DNA of 64,000 nucleotides from Arachidicoccus rhizosphaerae. GTDB lineage: Bacteria > Bacteroidota > Bacteroidia > Chitinophagales > Chitinophagaceae. Both the position numbers and the translations under genes were made by a program. The stretch lies in assembly GCF_900107765.1 (NCBI RefSeq), contig NZ_FNQY01000002.1, positions 62,001-126,000 on the forward strand. Direction: 5' to 3'. Numbering within the stretch: the first letter of the stretch is position 1; each line of letters starts with the position of its first letter. Under the pieces are notes generated by a model, which was given only the letters and a program-made list of their open reading frames with translations, made no database searches and was not told the origin of the DNA. Positions 1 through 8,092 of the stretch are shown in pieces.

Positions 1-107
1 GCACGGCGTAATTTAGCCGCACTAACCATCTTCATGGCTTTAGTAATTTGCTGTGTGGATTGCACAGACTGGATCCTAATACGTACTTCTTTTAATTGGC
101 CTGACAT
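1..107 (-). CDS. atpG: ATP synthase F1 gamma subunit, N-terminal part (cut by window edge)
   Basis: Only the first 35 codons are in the window. They read MSGQLKEVRIRIQSVQSTQQ and then ITKAMKMVSAAKLRRA, the highly conserved N-terminal helix of the F1 gamma subunit. This helix forms part of the coiled-coil rotor shaft that couples proton flow through Fo to ATP synthesis. The ATG is at 105-107 on the minus strand. In most bacteria atpG follows atpA; that gene would lie further upstream, but the bases at 108-613 hold no atpA, so here atpG starts its own transcript or follows secA divergently. Family identity is clear despite the short fragment. Confidence 0.9.
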   Translation of the reverse strand, partial: MSGQLKEVRIRIQSVQSTQQITKAMKMVSAAKLRR

Positions 108-613
108 GGACTTTGAATTTGGCTGCAAAAGTAACCAAATACAATCAATAAGACAAAATTTGAACCCATTTTCAGGGGGAGGGGCCGGCAATTTTTTCCA
201 CAAAGCCCATATTAATGTGTAATTTCTCTGATTATCTGTCTGTTTGAGCGGTATTTTGGTTCGTTTATTTGCCCTAAGACTACCTCTTTTTAGCTGATTA
301 CAAACAAACGACTGCTATTTTAGCAGCTAATACCGCTCAATAACCGTTAAAATGGCTGCCGCTTTTATGGGGTTGACTCCTTGGTCCGGCATTTATCCGG
401 ACCGTGGACAGGGTGGGGCTTTCCCCTGAAATCCCCTTTACAGCCCGGGTTTTATTCCCGAATTATTCCCTACATTTGCATCCCTGAAAACTGTCAATTT
501 GGCCTGAAGGGGCAATCTGCATTGTTTTTGACTACCTTTTGGTAAGAAATGTATATTTTGGCACTTTCGGGCCTATAAAAAATCGAGATCTAAACATTTA
601 TAAAAAAAAATTA
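108..613. other. Divergent intergenic region between atpG and secA
   Basis: About 500 bases with no credible gene. A short open frame at 34-222 on the plus strand is antisense to atpG and looks like no protein. The region must hold the promoters for atpG (leftward) and secA (rightward); a good -7 box for secA is at 471-478. Confidence 0.6.
471..478 (+). promoter_or_regulatory. Candidate -7 promoter element for secA
   Basis: TACATTTG matches the Bacteroidota primary sigma consensus TAnnTTTG. No clear TTTG -33 element is seen at 19-21 bases upstream. It would place the transcript start near 485 and give secA a leader of about 130 bases, long enough for regulation, though no recognisable element was seen in it. 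Confidence 0.5.
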
Positions 614-3600
614 ATGAAAGGCATATTAAGCAAGCTGCTCGGTGGCAATAAATCTGAAAAGGATGTAAAGAAGATTCAGCCCCTGGTAGCAGATATCAAT
701 AAGCAATACGAGCAACTTAGCGCCTTGTCCAATGATGAGTTACGTGCGAAGACCACAGAATTTAAAGCCAGGATCAAGGATTACCTGAATGATATTGATC
801 AGACCATTCAATCCAAAAAGGAAGCCGCCGAGGCTTTACCTTCCGCTGATATGGTAGGCAGGGATAACCTGTACCGGGAAATCGACGAACACAAGAAAGA
901 TCGCGACAAGAAAATTGAAGAAATCTTAAATAATATATTACCCGAGGCTTTTGCAGTGGTAAAAGAAACGGCCAGACGCTTTAAAGAAAGCGAGGAGGTC
1001 GTTTCCAAGGCTACGGATCTGGACAGACAGCTGGCCGTTAAAAAAAGCTATATGCGTATTGACGGTGAAAATGTCACCTATAATACCAGCTGGGAAGCAG
1101 CCGGCGTGCCGGTGAGCTGGAATATGCTGCACTATGATGTACAGTTAATCGGTGGTATCGTGCTGCACCAGGGGAAAATCGCAGAAATGGCCACCGGTGA
1201 AGGTAAAACCCTGGTTTCTACCTTGCCGGCCTATTTAAATGCGCTGGCCGGAGAGGGGGTTCATATTGTAACGGTCAATGACTACCTGTCTCGTCGTGAC
1301 AGTGAGTGGAACGGCCCCATTTACGAATGGCTGGGTCTGACAGTAGACTGTATCGACAAACATCAGCCCAATACACCTGCCAGAAGAAATGCCTATCTGT
1401 GTGATATTACCTATGGTACCAACAATGAATTTGGTTTTGATTATTTAAGGGATAACATGGTGCACAATCCTGATGAAATGGTACAACGCAAGCACCATTA
1501 CGCCATGATCGATGAGGTGGACAGCGTCCTGATTGACGATGCCCGTACACCCTTGATTATCTCTGGACCTGTAGGCAAGGACAATTCTACCCAGCTGTTT
1601 TTTGAATATAAAGACCGGGTTTCTCAACTGGTCGCCCGTCAAAGACAGATCTGTAATAATTTTTTAATCGAAGCCAAAAAGAAAATTGCGGAAGGCAACG
1701 ATGATGTAAAAGAAGGCGGTGGAGGTCTGGCGCTGTTCAGGGCCCACAGAGGTTTACCCAAAACCAGCAGCCTGATTAAATATCTGAGTGAACCCGGTAT
1801 CCGTCAGAAATTACAAAAAGTAGAGAACTATCATCTGGCAGACCAGCAAAGAGAAATGCCTAAGGCAGATGCGGAACTCTTATTTTATATCGATGAGAAG
1901 AACAACACCGTTGAACTGACCGATAAAGGCATTAAAGCCATGACCGGTCTGAATGAAGATCCTACCTTTTTCGTATTACCTGATATCGCCACCGAACTGG
2001 CGCATGTGGAAAAGGATGAAAATCTTGCTGCAGAGGATAAAATGATTCGTAAAGAACAGCTCTATAATGAATATAGTGCCAAGACAGAACGGATCCACAC
2101 GGTTCAGCAGTTACTGAAAGCCTATACATTATTTGAAAAAGACGATGAGTACGTCGTCATGGACGGTCAGGTGAAGATCGTGGACGAGCAGACAGGGCGT
2201 ATAATGGAGGGCCGTCGTTATTCTGACGGGCTGCACCAGGCGCTGGAAGCCAAGGAAAACGTAAAGATTGAAGCCTCTACCCAGACTTATGCCACGGTTA
2301 CCTTGCAGAACTATTTCAGGATGTACCATAAACTCAGTGGTATGACCGGTACCGCGGAGACGGAAGCAGCTGAGCTTTGGGAAATCTATAAACTGGACGT
2401 GGTCTCTATCCCCACCAATGTGCCGGTTATCAGACAAGACCAGCATGATTTGGTGTACAAGACGAAACGTGAAAAATATGGGGCTGTGATCAATAAGATC
2501 GTAGAATACCGTGAGGCCGGTCGTCCGGTGCTGGTAGGTACGACCTCTGTTGAAATCAGTGAATTATTAAGCCGTATGTTACGGCAAAAACAAATCCCAC
2601 ACAATGTACTGAACGCCAAGCAGCACGGAAAGGAAGCGCAGGTCGTAGCCGAAGCCGGTCTGCAGGGCGCTGTAACCATCGCCACCAATATGGCCGGTCG
2701 TGGTACGGATATTAAACTTGGTGAAGGCGTTAAAGATGCGGGTGGTCTGGCTATCATTGGTACGGAAAGACATGACAGCCGACGCGTGGACCTGCAGTTA
2801 CGCGGCCGTGCCGGTCGTCAGGGTGACCCCGGTTCTTCCCTGTTCTATGTTTCTTTGGAAGATGACCTGATGCGTATGTTTGGTAGCGAACGTATTGCTA
2901 AAGTAATGGACTTTGCCGGTTATAAAGAAGGGGAAGCCATTGAAAGCGGTATGATTACCAAATCCATTGAAAGAGCGCAGAAGAAAGTAGAGGAAAATAA
3001 CTTTGGTATCCGTAAGCACCTGCTGGAATATGATGATGTCATGAATAAACAGCGTACGGTGATTTATACCAAACGTAATCACGCGCTGTTCGGGGAAAGA
3101 CTGGCCCTGGATATTGACAGTGCCTTTTACTATGTGGCAGAAATGCTGGTCGTCAATCATAAAGAGACCAATGATTATGAAGGTTTCCGTTTAAGCGCCA
3201 TTGTTCACTTTGCGCTGGATACAAGGATTACGGAGGCCGCCTTTGGTAAAAGCAATATCAGTGAGCTGACCGAAGACCTGTATCAGGAAGCTTTTGAAAA
3301 TTACCAGAAACACCGCGAAGAGATCGCTAAAACAGCGCATCCTGTCTTTGAAAACATCCGTAAAATTCAGGGAGACCGTATTGAAAATGTGGTGGTTCCT
3401 TTTGCCGACGGCAGAAAAGCCTTACAGGTTCTGGCGCCGATGCAGAAAACCCTGGATTCAAATGGAGAAGAGCTGGTCAACGCGCTGGAGAAAACCCTGA
3501 TGCTGGGTTTTATTGATGACGCCTGGAAAGAGCATCTGCGTTCCATGGATGATCTGAAACAAAGTGTGAGAACAGTACAATACGAACAGAAAGATCCGTT

Positions 3601-3955
3601 GGTTATTTATAAGCAGGAAGCCTTTGGCCTGTTCTCTAAAATGAACAGCCAGGTGAATGTGGAAATCGTTACTTTCCTGTCTCATTCCAATATCCCGGTG
3701 GAAGTGCAGCAGGGTAATAGCAATCAAATTCATGAAGGTCATGAACAGAAAACAGATTTAAGCAAACTGAATGCGAATAAAGAGGCCGTAGATGCGGCTG
3801 GCAGTGATTACGCAGCGAATGAAAATGACTATTTCGATCCCAGCAGTCCGGAAAAGCAGCAGCCGGTAGTGGCCGCTCCTAAAATCGGACGCAATGATCC
3901 ATGTCCATGCGGCAGCGGTAAAAAATACAAGAACTGTCATGGTAAGGATGCTTAA
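614..3955 (+). CDS. secA: Preprotein translocase ATPase SecA
   Basis: SecA is the peripheral motor ATPase that drives unfolded preproteins through SecYEG. The ATG at 614 (MKGILSKLLGG) is chosen over a TTG at 539 because the extra 25 residues do not look like SecA. The product is 1113 residues, longer than the roughly 900 of E. coli SecA, with an insertion in the first half typical of Bacteroidota SecA. Visible motifs are Walker A (MATGEGKT), the DEAD-type box (DEVDSVLIDDARTPLIISG), GTTSVE in the second RecA-like domain, ATNMAGRGTDIKLG and the arginine-finger region QLRGRAGRQGDPG. The C-terminus is a SEC-C zinc motif (GRNDPCPCGSGKKYKNCHG), which binds SecB or ribosomes in other species. A strong terminator follows, so it is probably a single-gene unit. 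Confidence 0.97.
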   Translation: MKGILSKLLGGNKSEKDVKKIQPLVADINKQYEQLSALSNDELRAKTTEFKARIKDYLNDIDQTIQSKKEAAEALPSADMVGRDNLYREIDEHKKDRDKKIEEILNNILPEAFAVVKETARRFKESEEVVSKATDLDRQLAVKKSYMRIDGENVTYNTSWEAAGVPVSWNMLHYDVQLIGGIVLHQGKIAEMATGEGKTLVSTLPAYLNALAGEGVHIVTVNDYLSRRDSEWNGPIYEWLGLTVDCIDKHQPNTPARRNAYLCDITYGTNNEFGFDYLRDNMVHNPDEMVQRKHHYAMIDEVDSVLIDDARTPLIISGPVGKDNSTQLFFEYKDRVSQLVARQRQICNNFLIEAKKKIAEGNDDVKEGGGGLALFRAHRGLPKTSSLIKYLSEPGIRQKLQKVENYHLADQQREMPKADAELLFYIDEKNNTVELTDKGIKAMTGLNEDPTFFVLPDIATELAHVEKDENLAAEDKMIRKEQLYNEYSAKTERIHTVQQLLKAYTLFEKDDEYVVMDGQVKIVDEQTGRIMEGRRYSDGLHQALEAKENVKIEASTQTYATVTLQNYFRMYHKLSGMTGTAETEAAELWEIYKLDVVSIPTNVPVIRQDQHDLVYKTKREKYGAVINKIVEYREAGRPVLVGTTSVEISELLSRMLRQKQIPHNVLNAKQHGKEAQVVAEAGLQGAVTIATNMAGRGTDIKLGEGVKDAGGLAIIGTERHDSRRVDLQLRGRAGRQGDPGSSLFYVSLEDDLMRMFGSERIAKVMDFAGYKEGEAIESGMITKSIERAQKKVEENNFGIRKHLLEYDDVMNKQRTVIYTKRNHALFGERLALDIDSAFYYVAEMLVVNHKETNDYEGFRLSAIVHFALDTRITEAAFGKSNISELTEDLYQEAFENYQKHREEIAKTAHPVFENIRKIQGDRIENVVVPFADGRKALQVLAPMQKTLDSNGEELVNALEKTLMLGFIDDAWKEHLRSMDDLKQSVRTVQYEQKDPLVIYKQEAFGLFSKMNSQVNVEIVTFLSHSNIPVEVQQGNSNQIHEGHEQKTDLSKLNANKEAVDAAGSDYAANENDYFDPSSPEKQQPVVAAPKIGRNDPCPCGSGKKYKNCHGKDA

Positions 3956-4002
3956 GGAGTTATTGTAAGCACATAAAGCCTGAAGCGCTTTTGAGCAGTT
4001 AT

Positions 4003-4060
4003 AAAAAAGTGTTGTGTATTGTTTTTAATCGTTTAAGAACAATACACAACACTTTTTTTT
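4003..4060 (+). terminator. Rho-independent terminator of secA
   Basis: AAAAAGTGTTGTGTATTGTT pairs with AACAATACACAACACTTTTT around a short loop, followed by an eight-T run. It is a classic intrinsic terminator about 50 bases after the secA stop. Confidence 0.9.
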
Positions 4061-4114
4061 GGGGCAGTGCGTAGGAGGTATTCATAAATTAAGCAATTCT
4101 TTTTGTAAATAATA

Positions 4115-4146
4115 TTTGATATAATGTAAAGTTTATTTTACTTTTG
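4115..4146 (+). promoter_or_regulatory. Full Bacteroidota-type promoter for the membrane protein/XRE pair
   Basis: TTTG at 4115-4118, a 20-base spacer and TACTTTTG at 4139-4146 match the Bacteroidota consensus TTTG-N19-21-TAnnTTTG. The ATG at 4164 lies 18 bases after the -7 box, leaving a very short leader. It is the best full promoter in the window. Confidence 0.7.
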
Positions 4147-4163
4147 TGGAAAATAAAGGATAC

Positions 4164-4589
4164 ATGAAAACACAATTATTGCCTTACCGATATAAAAAGC
4201 TGGGCTGGATTTTACTGGTTCCTTCCCTGGTACTGGGTCTGCTGAAATGGTATATCATCAATGACAAGCAGACGCTTACTTTTGTGGTGAATTTGTATTA
4301 TAAAAATGTATTTTTTGATATCATTTCCACTGTGCTGATAGCCGGTATACTGGCAGGGGCTTTACTTGTTGTATTTTCCAAGGAAAAAACAGAGGATGAA
4401 TTTATTGATCAATTAAGACTTTCTTCCGCCCTGTGGGCCATACTGATCAATTACCTGATCTTGTTTTTATGCAATTTGATTTTTTATGGTTGGAGTTTTT
4501 TAAATATTATTGCAATCAATATGTTTACGACCTTGTTGTTTTATATCATCCGGTTCCATTATTTGCTGATTCGCAGCAAGCACGCTTAA
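4164..4589 (+). CDS. Small integral membrane protein paired with an XRE regulator
   Basis: A 141-residue protein from the ATG at 4164; an in-frame GTG at 4146 lies inside the -7 box and is rejected. Hydrophobic segments suggest four transmembrane helices: GWILLVPSLVLGLL, then a segment with IISTVLIAGILAGALLVVF, then ALWAILINYLILFLCNLIFY, then IIAINMFTTLLFYII. No enzymatic motif is visible. The stop is 2 bases before the ATG of a 67-residue HTH protein, so the two are co-translated. Membrane-protein/XRE pairs of this size recur in bacteria; the function is unknown to me. The membrane partner may sense a signal or be the regulated product, but this is inference. Confidence 0.8.
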   Translation: MKTQLLPYRYKKLGWILLVPSLVLGLLKWYIINDKQTLTFVVNLYYKNVFFDIISTVLIAGILAGALLVVFSKEKTEDEFIDQLRLSSALWAILINYLILFLCNLIFYGWSFLNIIAINMFTTLLFYIIRFHYLLIRSKHA

Positions 4590-4591
4590 AG

Positions 4592-4795
4592 ATGACCAAT
4601 ACCTTAAAAGTACAGCGGGCCATTAAGGACATTACCCAGGAGCAGCTGGCCCAGATCATTGGTGTCAGCCGCCAGACCATTAATGCCATCGAAAAGAAAA
4701 AATACGTACCGTCTACCGTGCTGGCGCTTAAAATCGCCCGGTATTTTGAAAAGCCGGTGGAGCACATTTTTAAACTGGACGCGGAGGATGAATAA
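4592..4795 (+). CDS. Small XRE/Cro-type HTH transcriptional regulator
   Basis: A 67-residue protein starting at the ATG at 4592 (MTNTLKVQRA). Nearly the whole length is an HTH_3 domain with the typical core ITQEQLAQIIGVSRQTINAI, then a third helix and the KYVPSTVLALKIARYF region. Such mini-repressors usually bind DNA as dimers and often autoregulate. It is the second gene of a two-gene operon with the membrane protein just upstream (2-base gap), so its targets probably include its own promoter at 4115-4146. Confidence 0.88.
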   Translation: MTNTLKVQRAIKDITQEQLAQIIGVSRQTINAIEKKKYVPSTVLALKIARYFEKPVEHIFKLDAEDE

Positions 4796-4910
4796 AAAGG
4801 GAGGTCCTGCTCTTTTAATATGTCCAACATATTTTTCCTTTTTCTCTGCCAAAGTCCCGGATTTTTTGTCTATTTTGTTGCCGCAATTGTAAAGCACCAT
4901 ACTTTAAAGC

Positions 4911-6455
4911 ATGACACAGATGACAAAAAAAGGGTTCTCAAAAACATGCCTGCTGCTGGCCACCATACTGCTGGCGCTTACAGGGATAACGCCCGGTTTG
5001 CAGGCCCAGGTGGCCAGGCGTCCCAATATTATTTTTATTATGGCAGACGACCTGGGCTATGGCTCACTGGGCTGCTACGGACAAACGAAGATTAAAACGC
5101 CCAATATTGACCGGCTGGCCGCCTCCGGCCTGAAATTCACCCAGTATTATGCAGACCCGATTTGCAGTCCTTCCAGATGCGGTCTGCTCACGGGAAAAGA
5201 TATGGCCCATGCTTATATCCGGGATAACTATGAAATAGGCGGCTTTGATTTTACCGACGCCGGAGAAAGAGGACAGATGCCTTTGCCGGATAATACGGTG
5301 ACCTTTCCGGGACTCTTAAGGCAGGGAGGTTATACAACGGCCCTGATTGGTAAATGGGGGCTGGGAGGACCTAATACTTCCGGTGTGCCGACCAGGCAGG
5401 GATTTAATTACTTCTTCGGTTATCTGGGACAGCGTCAGGCGCATAATTATTATCCGACGCATTTATGGCGAAATGACCAGAAAGTAATGCTGGGCAATAC
5501 TTATTTTTCACCGCATCAGTCCTTTGCTAAGGGAGCTGATCCCAATGATATAAAAAACTACGCCAGGTACAGCGGCCGGGTTTATTCCTGCGATACCATG
5601 GCAGCCGATGTCCTTCGCTTTATCAGGGAACATACCTCCCGTCCTTTCTTTTTGGAGTTTTCCCCGACCATTCCTCATGTGGCTTTACAGGTGACTCAGA
5701 AAGCATTAGAAAGATATGAAGGACAGTTTGATGATCAGCCGATGCCGAATACGGGCTACCTGCCTTCTTTTCGTCCAAGGCAGACTTATGCCGCCATGAT
5801 CTCCTTGCTGGATGATTACGTCGGGCAGATAGTAGCCACTTTAAAAGAACAGGGGTTACTGGATAATACCCTGATTATTTTTACCAGTGACAATGGCGCT
5901 CCGGACGGGGAAGGCGGCACACCGGCACGTTATTTTGAAGCCAATGGACCGTGGCGCGGGTATAAAGGCGATGTTTTTGAAGGAGGTATCCGGGTACCGC
6001 TGATTGCCTGCTGGCCGGGTGTTATTCAGGCGGGCAGCCAAACGGATCATCCAACAACGATTTGGGATATGTTTGCGACCTTTTGCGATTTATCCGGAAC
6101 CAAGATTCCAGAAAACAGCTTTGCCGGCAGGGTGGAAACACAAGGGATTTCCATTGCGCCTTTACTCACGGGAAAGGGACAGCAAAGCACTCATGCGTAT
6201 CTGTACTGGGAGCTGGCCAGCCGTCACAACGGGGAACAGGCGGTCAGGCTGGGGGACTGGAAGGGGATTCGCCTAAATGCCAAAGAGGATCCCAGTGGCC
6301 CTGTTTTACTCTATAACCTGAAAACAGATCCGGCAGAGAAAATTGATCAGGCGGCCGCTCATCCGGATATTGTGCAAAAAATAGAGCAGCTGATGAAAAA
6401 AAGAACTTTATCCCACTTGAATGAATGGAACTTTGAATATAAAACGCCCGGTTAG
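4911..6455 (+). CDS. Secreted sulfatase (arylsulfatase A family)
   Basis: A 514-residue type I sulfatase that hydrolyses sulfate esters, probably from sulfated glycans or aryl sulfates in the periplasm or at the cell surface. Residues 1-33 form a signal peptide ending LQAQ. NIIFIMADDLGYGSLGCYG (39-57) supplies the two metal-binding aspartates, and C85 sits in the formylglycine motif CSPSRCGLLTG. IGKWGLG and SDNGAPDGE are further family motifs. The C-P-S-R cysteine must be matured by a formylglycine-generating enzyme, or an anaerobic equivalent, which is not in this window. No SusC/SusD partners or polysaccharide-use genes are adjacent, so the substrate is unknown. ATG 4911 is used; ATG 4920 is an alternative. 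Confidence 0.93.
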   Translation: MTQMTKKGFSKTCLLLATILLALTGITPGLQAQVARRPNIIFIMADDLGYGSLGCYGQTKIKTPNIDRLAASGLKFTQYYADPICSPSRCGLLTGKDMAHAYIRDNYEIGGFDFTDAGERGQMPLPDNTVTFPGLLRQGGYTTALIGKWGLGGPNTSGVPTRQGFNYFFGYLGQRQAHNYYPTHLWRNDQKVMLGNTYFSPHQSFAKGADPNDIKNYARYSGRVYSCDTMAADVLRFIREHTSRPFFLEFSPTIPHVALQVTQKALERYEGQFDDQPMPNTGYLPSFRPRQTYAAMISLLDDYVGQIVATLKEQGLLDNTLIIFTSDNGAPDGEGGTPARYFEANGPWRGYKGDVFEGGIRVPLIACWPGVIQAGSQTDHPTTIWDMFATFCDLSGTKIPENSFAGRVETQGISIAPLLTGKGQQSTHAYLYWELASRHNGEQAVRLGDWKGIRLNAKEDPSGPVLLYNLKTDPAEKIDQAAAHPDIVQKIEQLMKKRTLSHLNEWNFEYKTPG

Positions 6456-6515
6456 GCCGTACACTGCAGCATTGTATTTAAAGGACTTTACTGCTGCTTA
6501 TTTAAGAGGATACAA

Positions 6516-6575
6516 CTAAAGAACCAGGGCTACTTACATCTTCATGGCAGGAGGTAAGTAGCCCTGGTTCTTTAG
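6516..6575. terminator. Perfect 22-bp inverted repeat between convergent genes
   Basis: CTAAAGAACCAGGGCTACTT followed by AC at 6516-6537 is repeated inverted at 6554-6575 around a 16-base loop. It lies between the sulfatase (plus) and the DinB gene (minus) and probably ends both. Neither side carries a proper T-run, unusual for an intrinsic terminator. Confidence 0.6.
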
Positions 6576-6600
6576 GTTATGGCCTGGTTTTAAACTCCGG

Positions 6601-7179
6601 CTATAAAGTACTTTGGTCAGCGCTCGGGCCATAACTGGGAGGAAGCGGGATATTATTTAGTCTTAAATACACCCCTAACTGAGCCCTATGGTGGACAATC
6701 TGACAAAAACACATGCGCAGGGTGGCCAGTTTGGTATCTTCTGCAAGCGTTATATCGCCGTTGCTTAAAGTCCAGGTATCAATAAGTATGTCTTCGGTAG
6801 CCGACTGAATGGCCTCGTGCCCTTGCTGATAGGATTTGTCATATAAGGCCAGTACATCCTGGGTGGTGACTGCGTGAGTGGGCTCATAGGGGCTCGCTGC
6901 AAAGTCCAGTCCGCTGGTGTGAAGGACCATCGCCGCCCAGGCGGGCAGCTCTGCCAGGTGATTGGCCAGTTGCTTTACCGTCATGCTTTTGGGATGGGGT
7001 TGCCAATCATAAATAGTATCCGGGATACGGGAGAGCATTTCCCGGGTCGTCCGGTTTTCTTTTTCCATTTCTTTTAAAAGGACCGGGATATGGTCCAGGC
7101 TCGAAGGGCGGGTGGTGTTTTGCGCTGTTGATGCGGATTCGTTGGTAGCAAGGTTTGTCGCAATGTTTGTGCTGCTCAT
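6601..7179 (-). CDS. DinB-like four-helix metalloprotein
   Basis: A 192-residue protein with the DinB/YfiT-like fold: a four-helix bundle that usually carries three metal-binding histidines. Visible features are the helix with LANHLAELPAWAAMVLH and the C-terminal helix QIVHHRAQLGVYLRLNNIPLPPSYGPS, a very typical DinB_2 ending. Some relatives are thiol transferases or damage-induced, but most have no known substrate. The first 25 residues are low complexity (Asn, Thr, Ala, Ser) and the true start could be internal. A perfect palindrome lies 27 bases upstream (7206-7236). A WYL regulator is the next gene upstream on the same strand, but a terminator separates them. Confidence 0.8.
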   Translation of the reverse strand: MSSTNIATNLATNESASTAQNTTRPSSLDHIPVLLKEMEKENRTTREMLSRIPDTIYDWQPHPKSMTVKQLANHLAELPAWAAMVLHTSGLDFAASPYEPTHAVTTQDVLALYDKSYQQGHEAIQSATEDILIDTWTLSNGDITLAEDTKLATLRMCFCQIVHHRAQLGVYLRLNNIPLPPSYGPSADQSTL

Positions 7180-7205
7180 TTTTTTTAGGTTTAAAAGTGT
7201 TTAAA

Positions 7206-7236
7206 TATCAGAAAGCCGGTCACCGGCTTTCTGATA
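7206..7236. promoter_or_regulatory. 14-bp perfect palindrome upstream of the DinB gene
   Basis: TATCAGAAAGCCGG and its exact complement CCGGCTTTCTGATA flank a 3-base centre. It sits in the leader or promoter region of the minus-strand DinB gene and has no T-run, so an operator or leader hairpin fits better than a terminator. The nearby WYL regulator is a possible but unproven ligand. Confidence 0.45.
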
Positions 7237-7294
7237 ACAAAATAAAACAGGCCAACTGACAACCCTATGGCAGTCTGATATCCTAAAAAAAATA

Positions 7295-7328
7295 AAAAAG
7301 GGCAGATTATAAAAAATCTGCCCTTTTT
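7295..7328 (-). terminator. Rho-independent terminator of the WYL regulator gene
   Basis: AAAAAGGGCAGATT and AATCTGCCCTTTTT form a 14-bp stem with a short A-rich loop. On the minus strand the stem is followed by a T-rich run. It lies about 40 bases after the stop of the WYL gene and separates it from the DinB gene. Confidence 0.85.
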
Positions 7329-7368
7329 ACAGCATGAGGCTGGATGCTTAGTTACATAAATGACCGGT

Positions 7369-8058
7369 TTAGTAATTTACCGGCAGGTTTTCCATAAAAT
7401 GACTGATGGGCAGATGGTCGGTTTTTTCAAAGCCGGTGCCGGGCTCCAGTACCTGCAGGATGCGGTTAAGTTTAAAATCCCGGTAGTCCTGCCTTAAGTG
7501 ACACCAGGCAAAAATATGCCAGCTGAAGGCATAGAAAATAAGGCCGACAGGTTCAATTAAGCGCAGGCTTTGCTGCTCTGACTTGTCTTTATATTGAATC
7601 TGCAGTTGCTGTTTATGGGCAATGGCGTTTTGCACTTTGGGGATAAAATTTTCCTGGAGCAGCCAGTTGGCACTGAACTGGAGCTGCGTATTTTCATCCA
7701 AGATGTCCAGCAGGTCCTGCTGGCTGCTTTTCATGACCGAGCGGATCTTGGTCATGGCACGACTGTACTGGTCTGCTGTTGCCTTGTCTGCCAGTGCGCG
7801 TACCATTTTTTCCATCAGTAGCAAGGCGCTGGACTCTTCCATGCTGAATGCCACCGGAGAGAGGAAAAAACCGGCAACAATAAAATAACCCCTGGGCGCT
7901 TCATAACTGATGGGTATGCCGGAGGCGCCCAGGGCCTTGATGTCCCGGTAAACGGTTCTCAGACTGATATCAAAACGCTCACTGATGGATTCTGCGGTCA
8001 CGTATTTTTTGGACTGCAGTAAAACCAGTATAGCAAAAAGGCGATCTAATCTGTTCAC
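7369..8058 (-). CDS. YafY-type HTH-WYL transcriptional regulator
   Basis: A 229-residue regulator. The N-terminal winged HTH (residues 1-60, RLDRLFAILVLLQSKKYVTA, then a recognition helix within ISLRTVYRDIKALGASGI) is followed by a WYL domain with WHIFAWCHLRQDYRDFKLNRI. WYL domains bind small ligands or nucleic acid and can switch the HTH. It is in the YafY/DeoR-like group often found next to DinB-type or glyoxalase-like genes. It is monocistronic, with a terminator just downstream. The nearest candidate targets are its own promoter and the palindrome before the DinB gene. Confidence 0.9.
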   Translation of the reverse strand: MNRLDRLFAILVLLQSKKYVTAESISERFDISLRTVYRDIKALGASGIPISYEAPRGYFIVAGFFLSPVAFSMEESSALLLMEKMVRALADKATADQYSRAMTKIRSVMKSSQQDLLDILDENTQLQFSANWLLQENFIPKVQNAIAHKQQLQIQYKDKSEQQSLRLIEPVGLIFYAFSWHIFAWCHLRQDYRDFKLNRILQVLEPGTGFEKTDHLPISHFMENLPVNY

Positions 8059-8092
8059 GCAATCAGAGTTTTCCGGTTAATAAAAATCAGGT

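Noticed and set aside
34-222. 62-codon plus-strand frame at the window start
   Set aside because: Antisense to the first codons of atpG and then into an intergenic region; no protein-like features.
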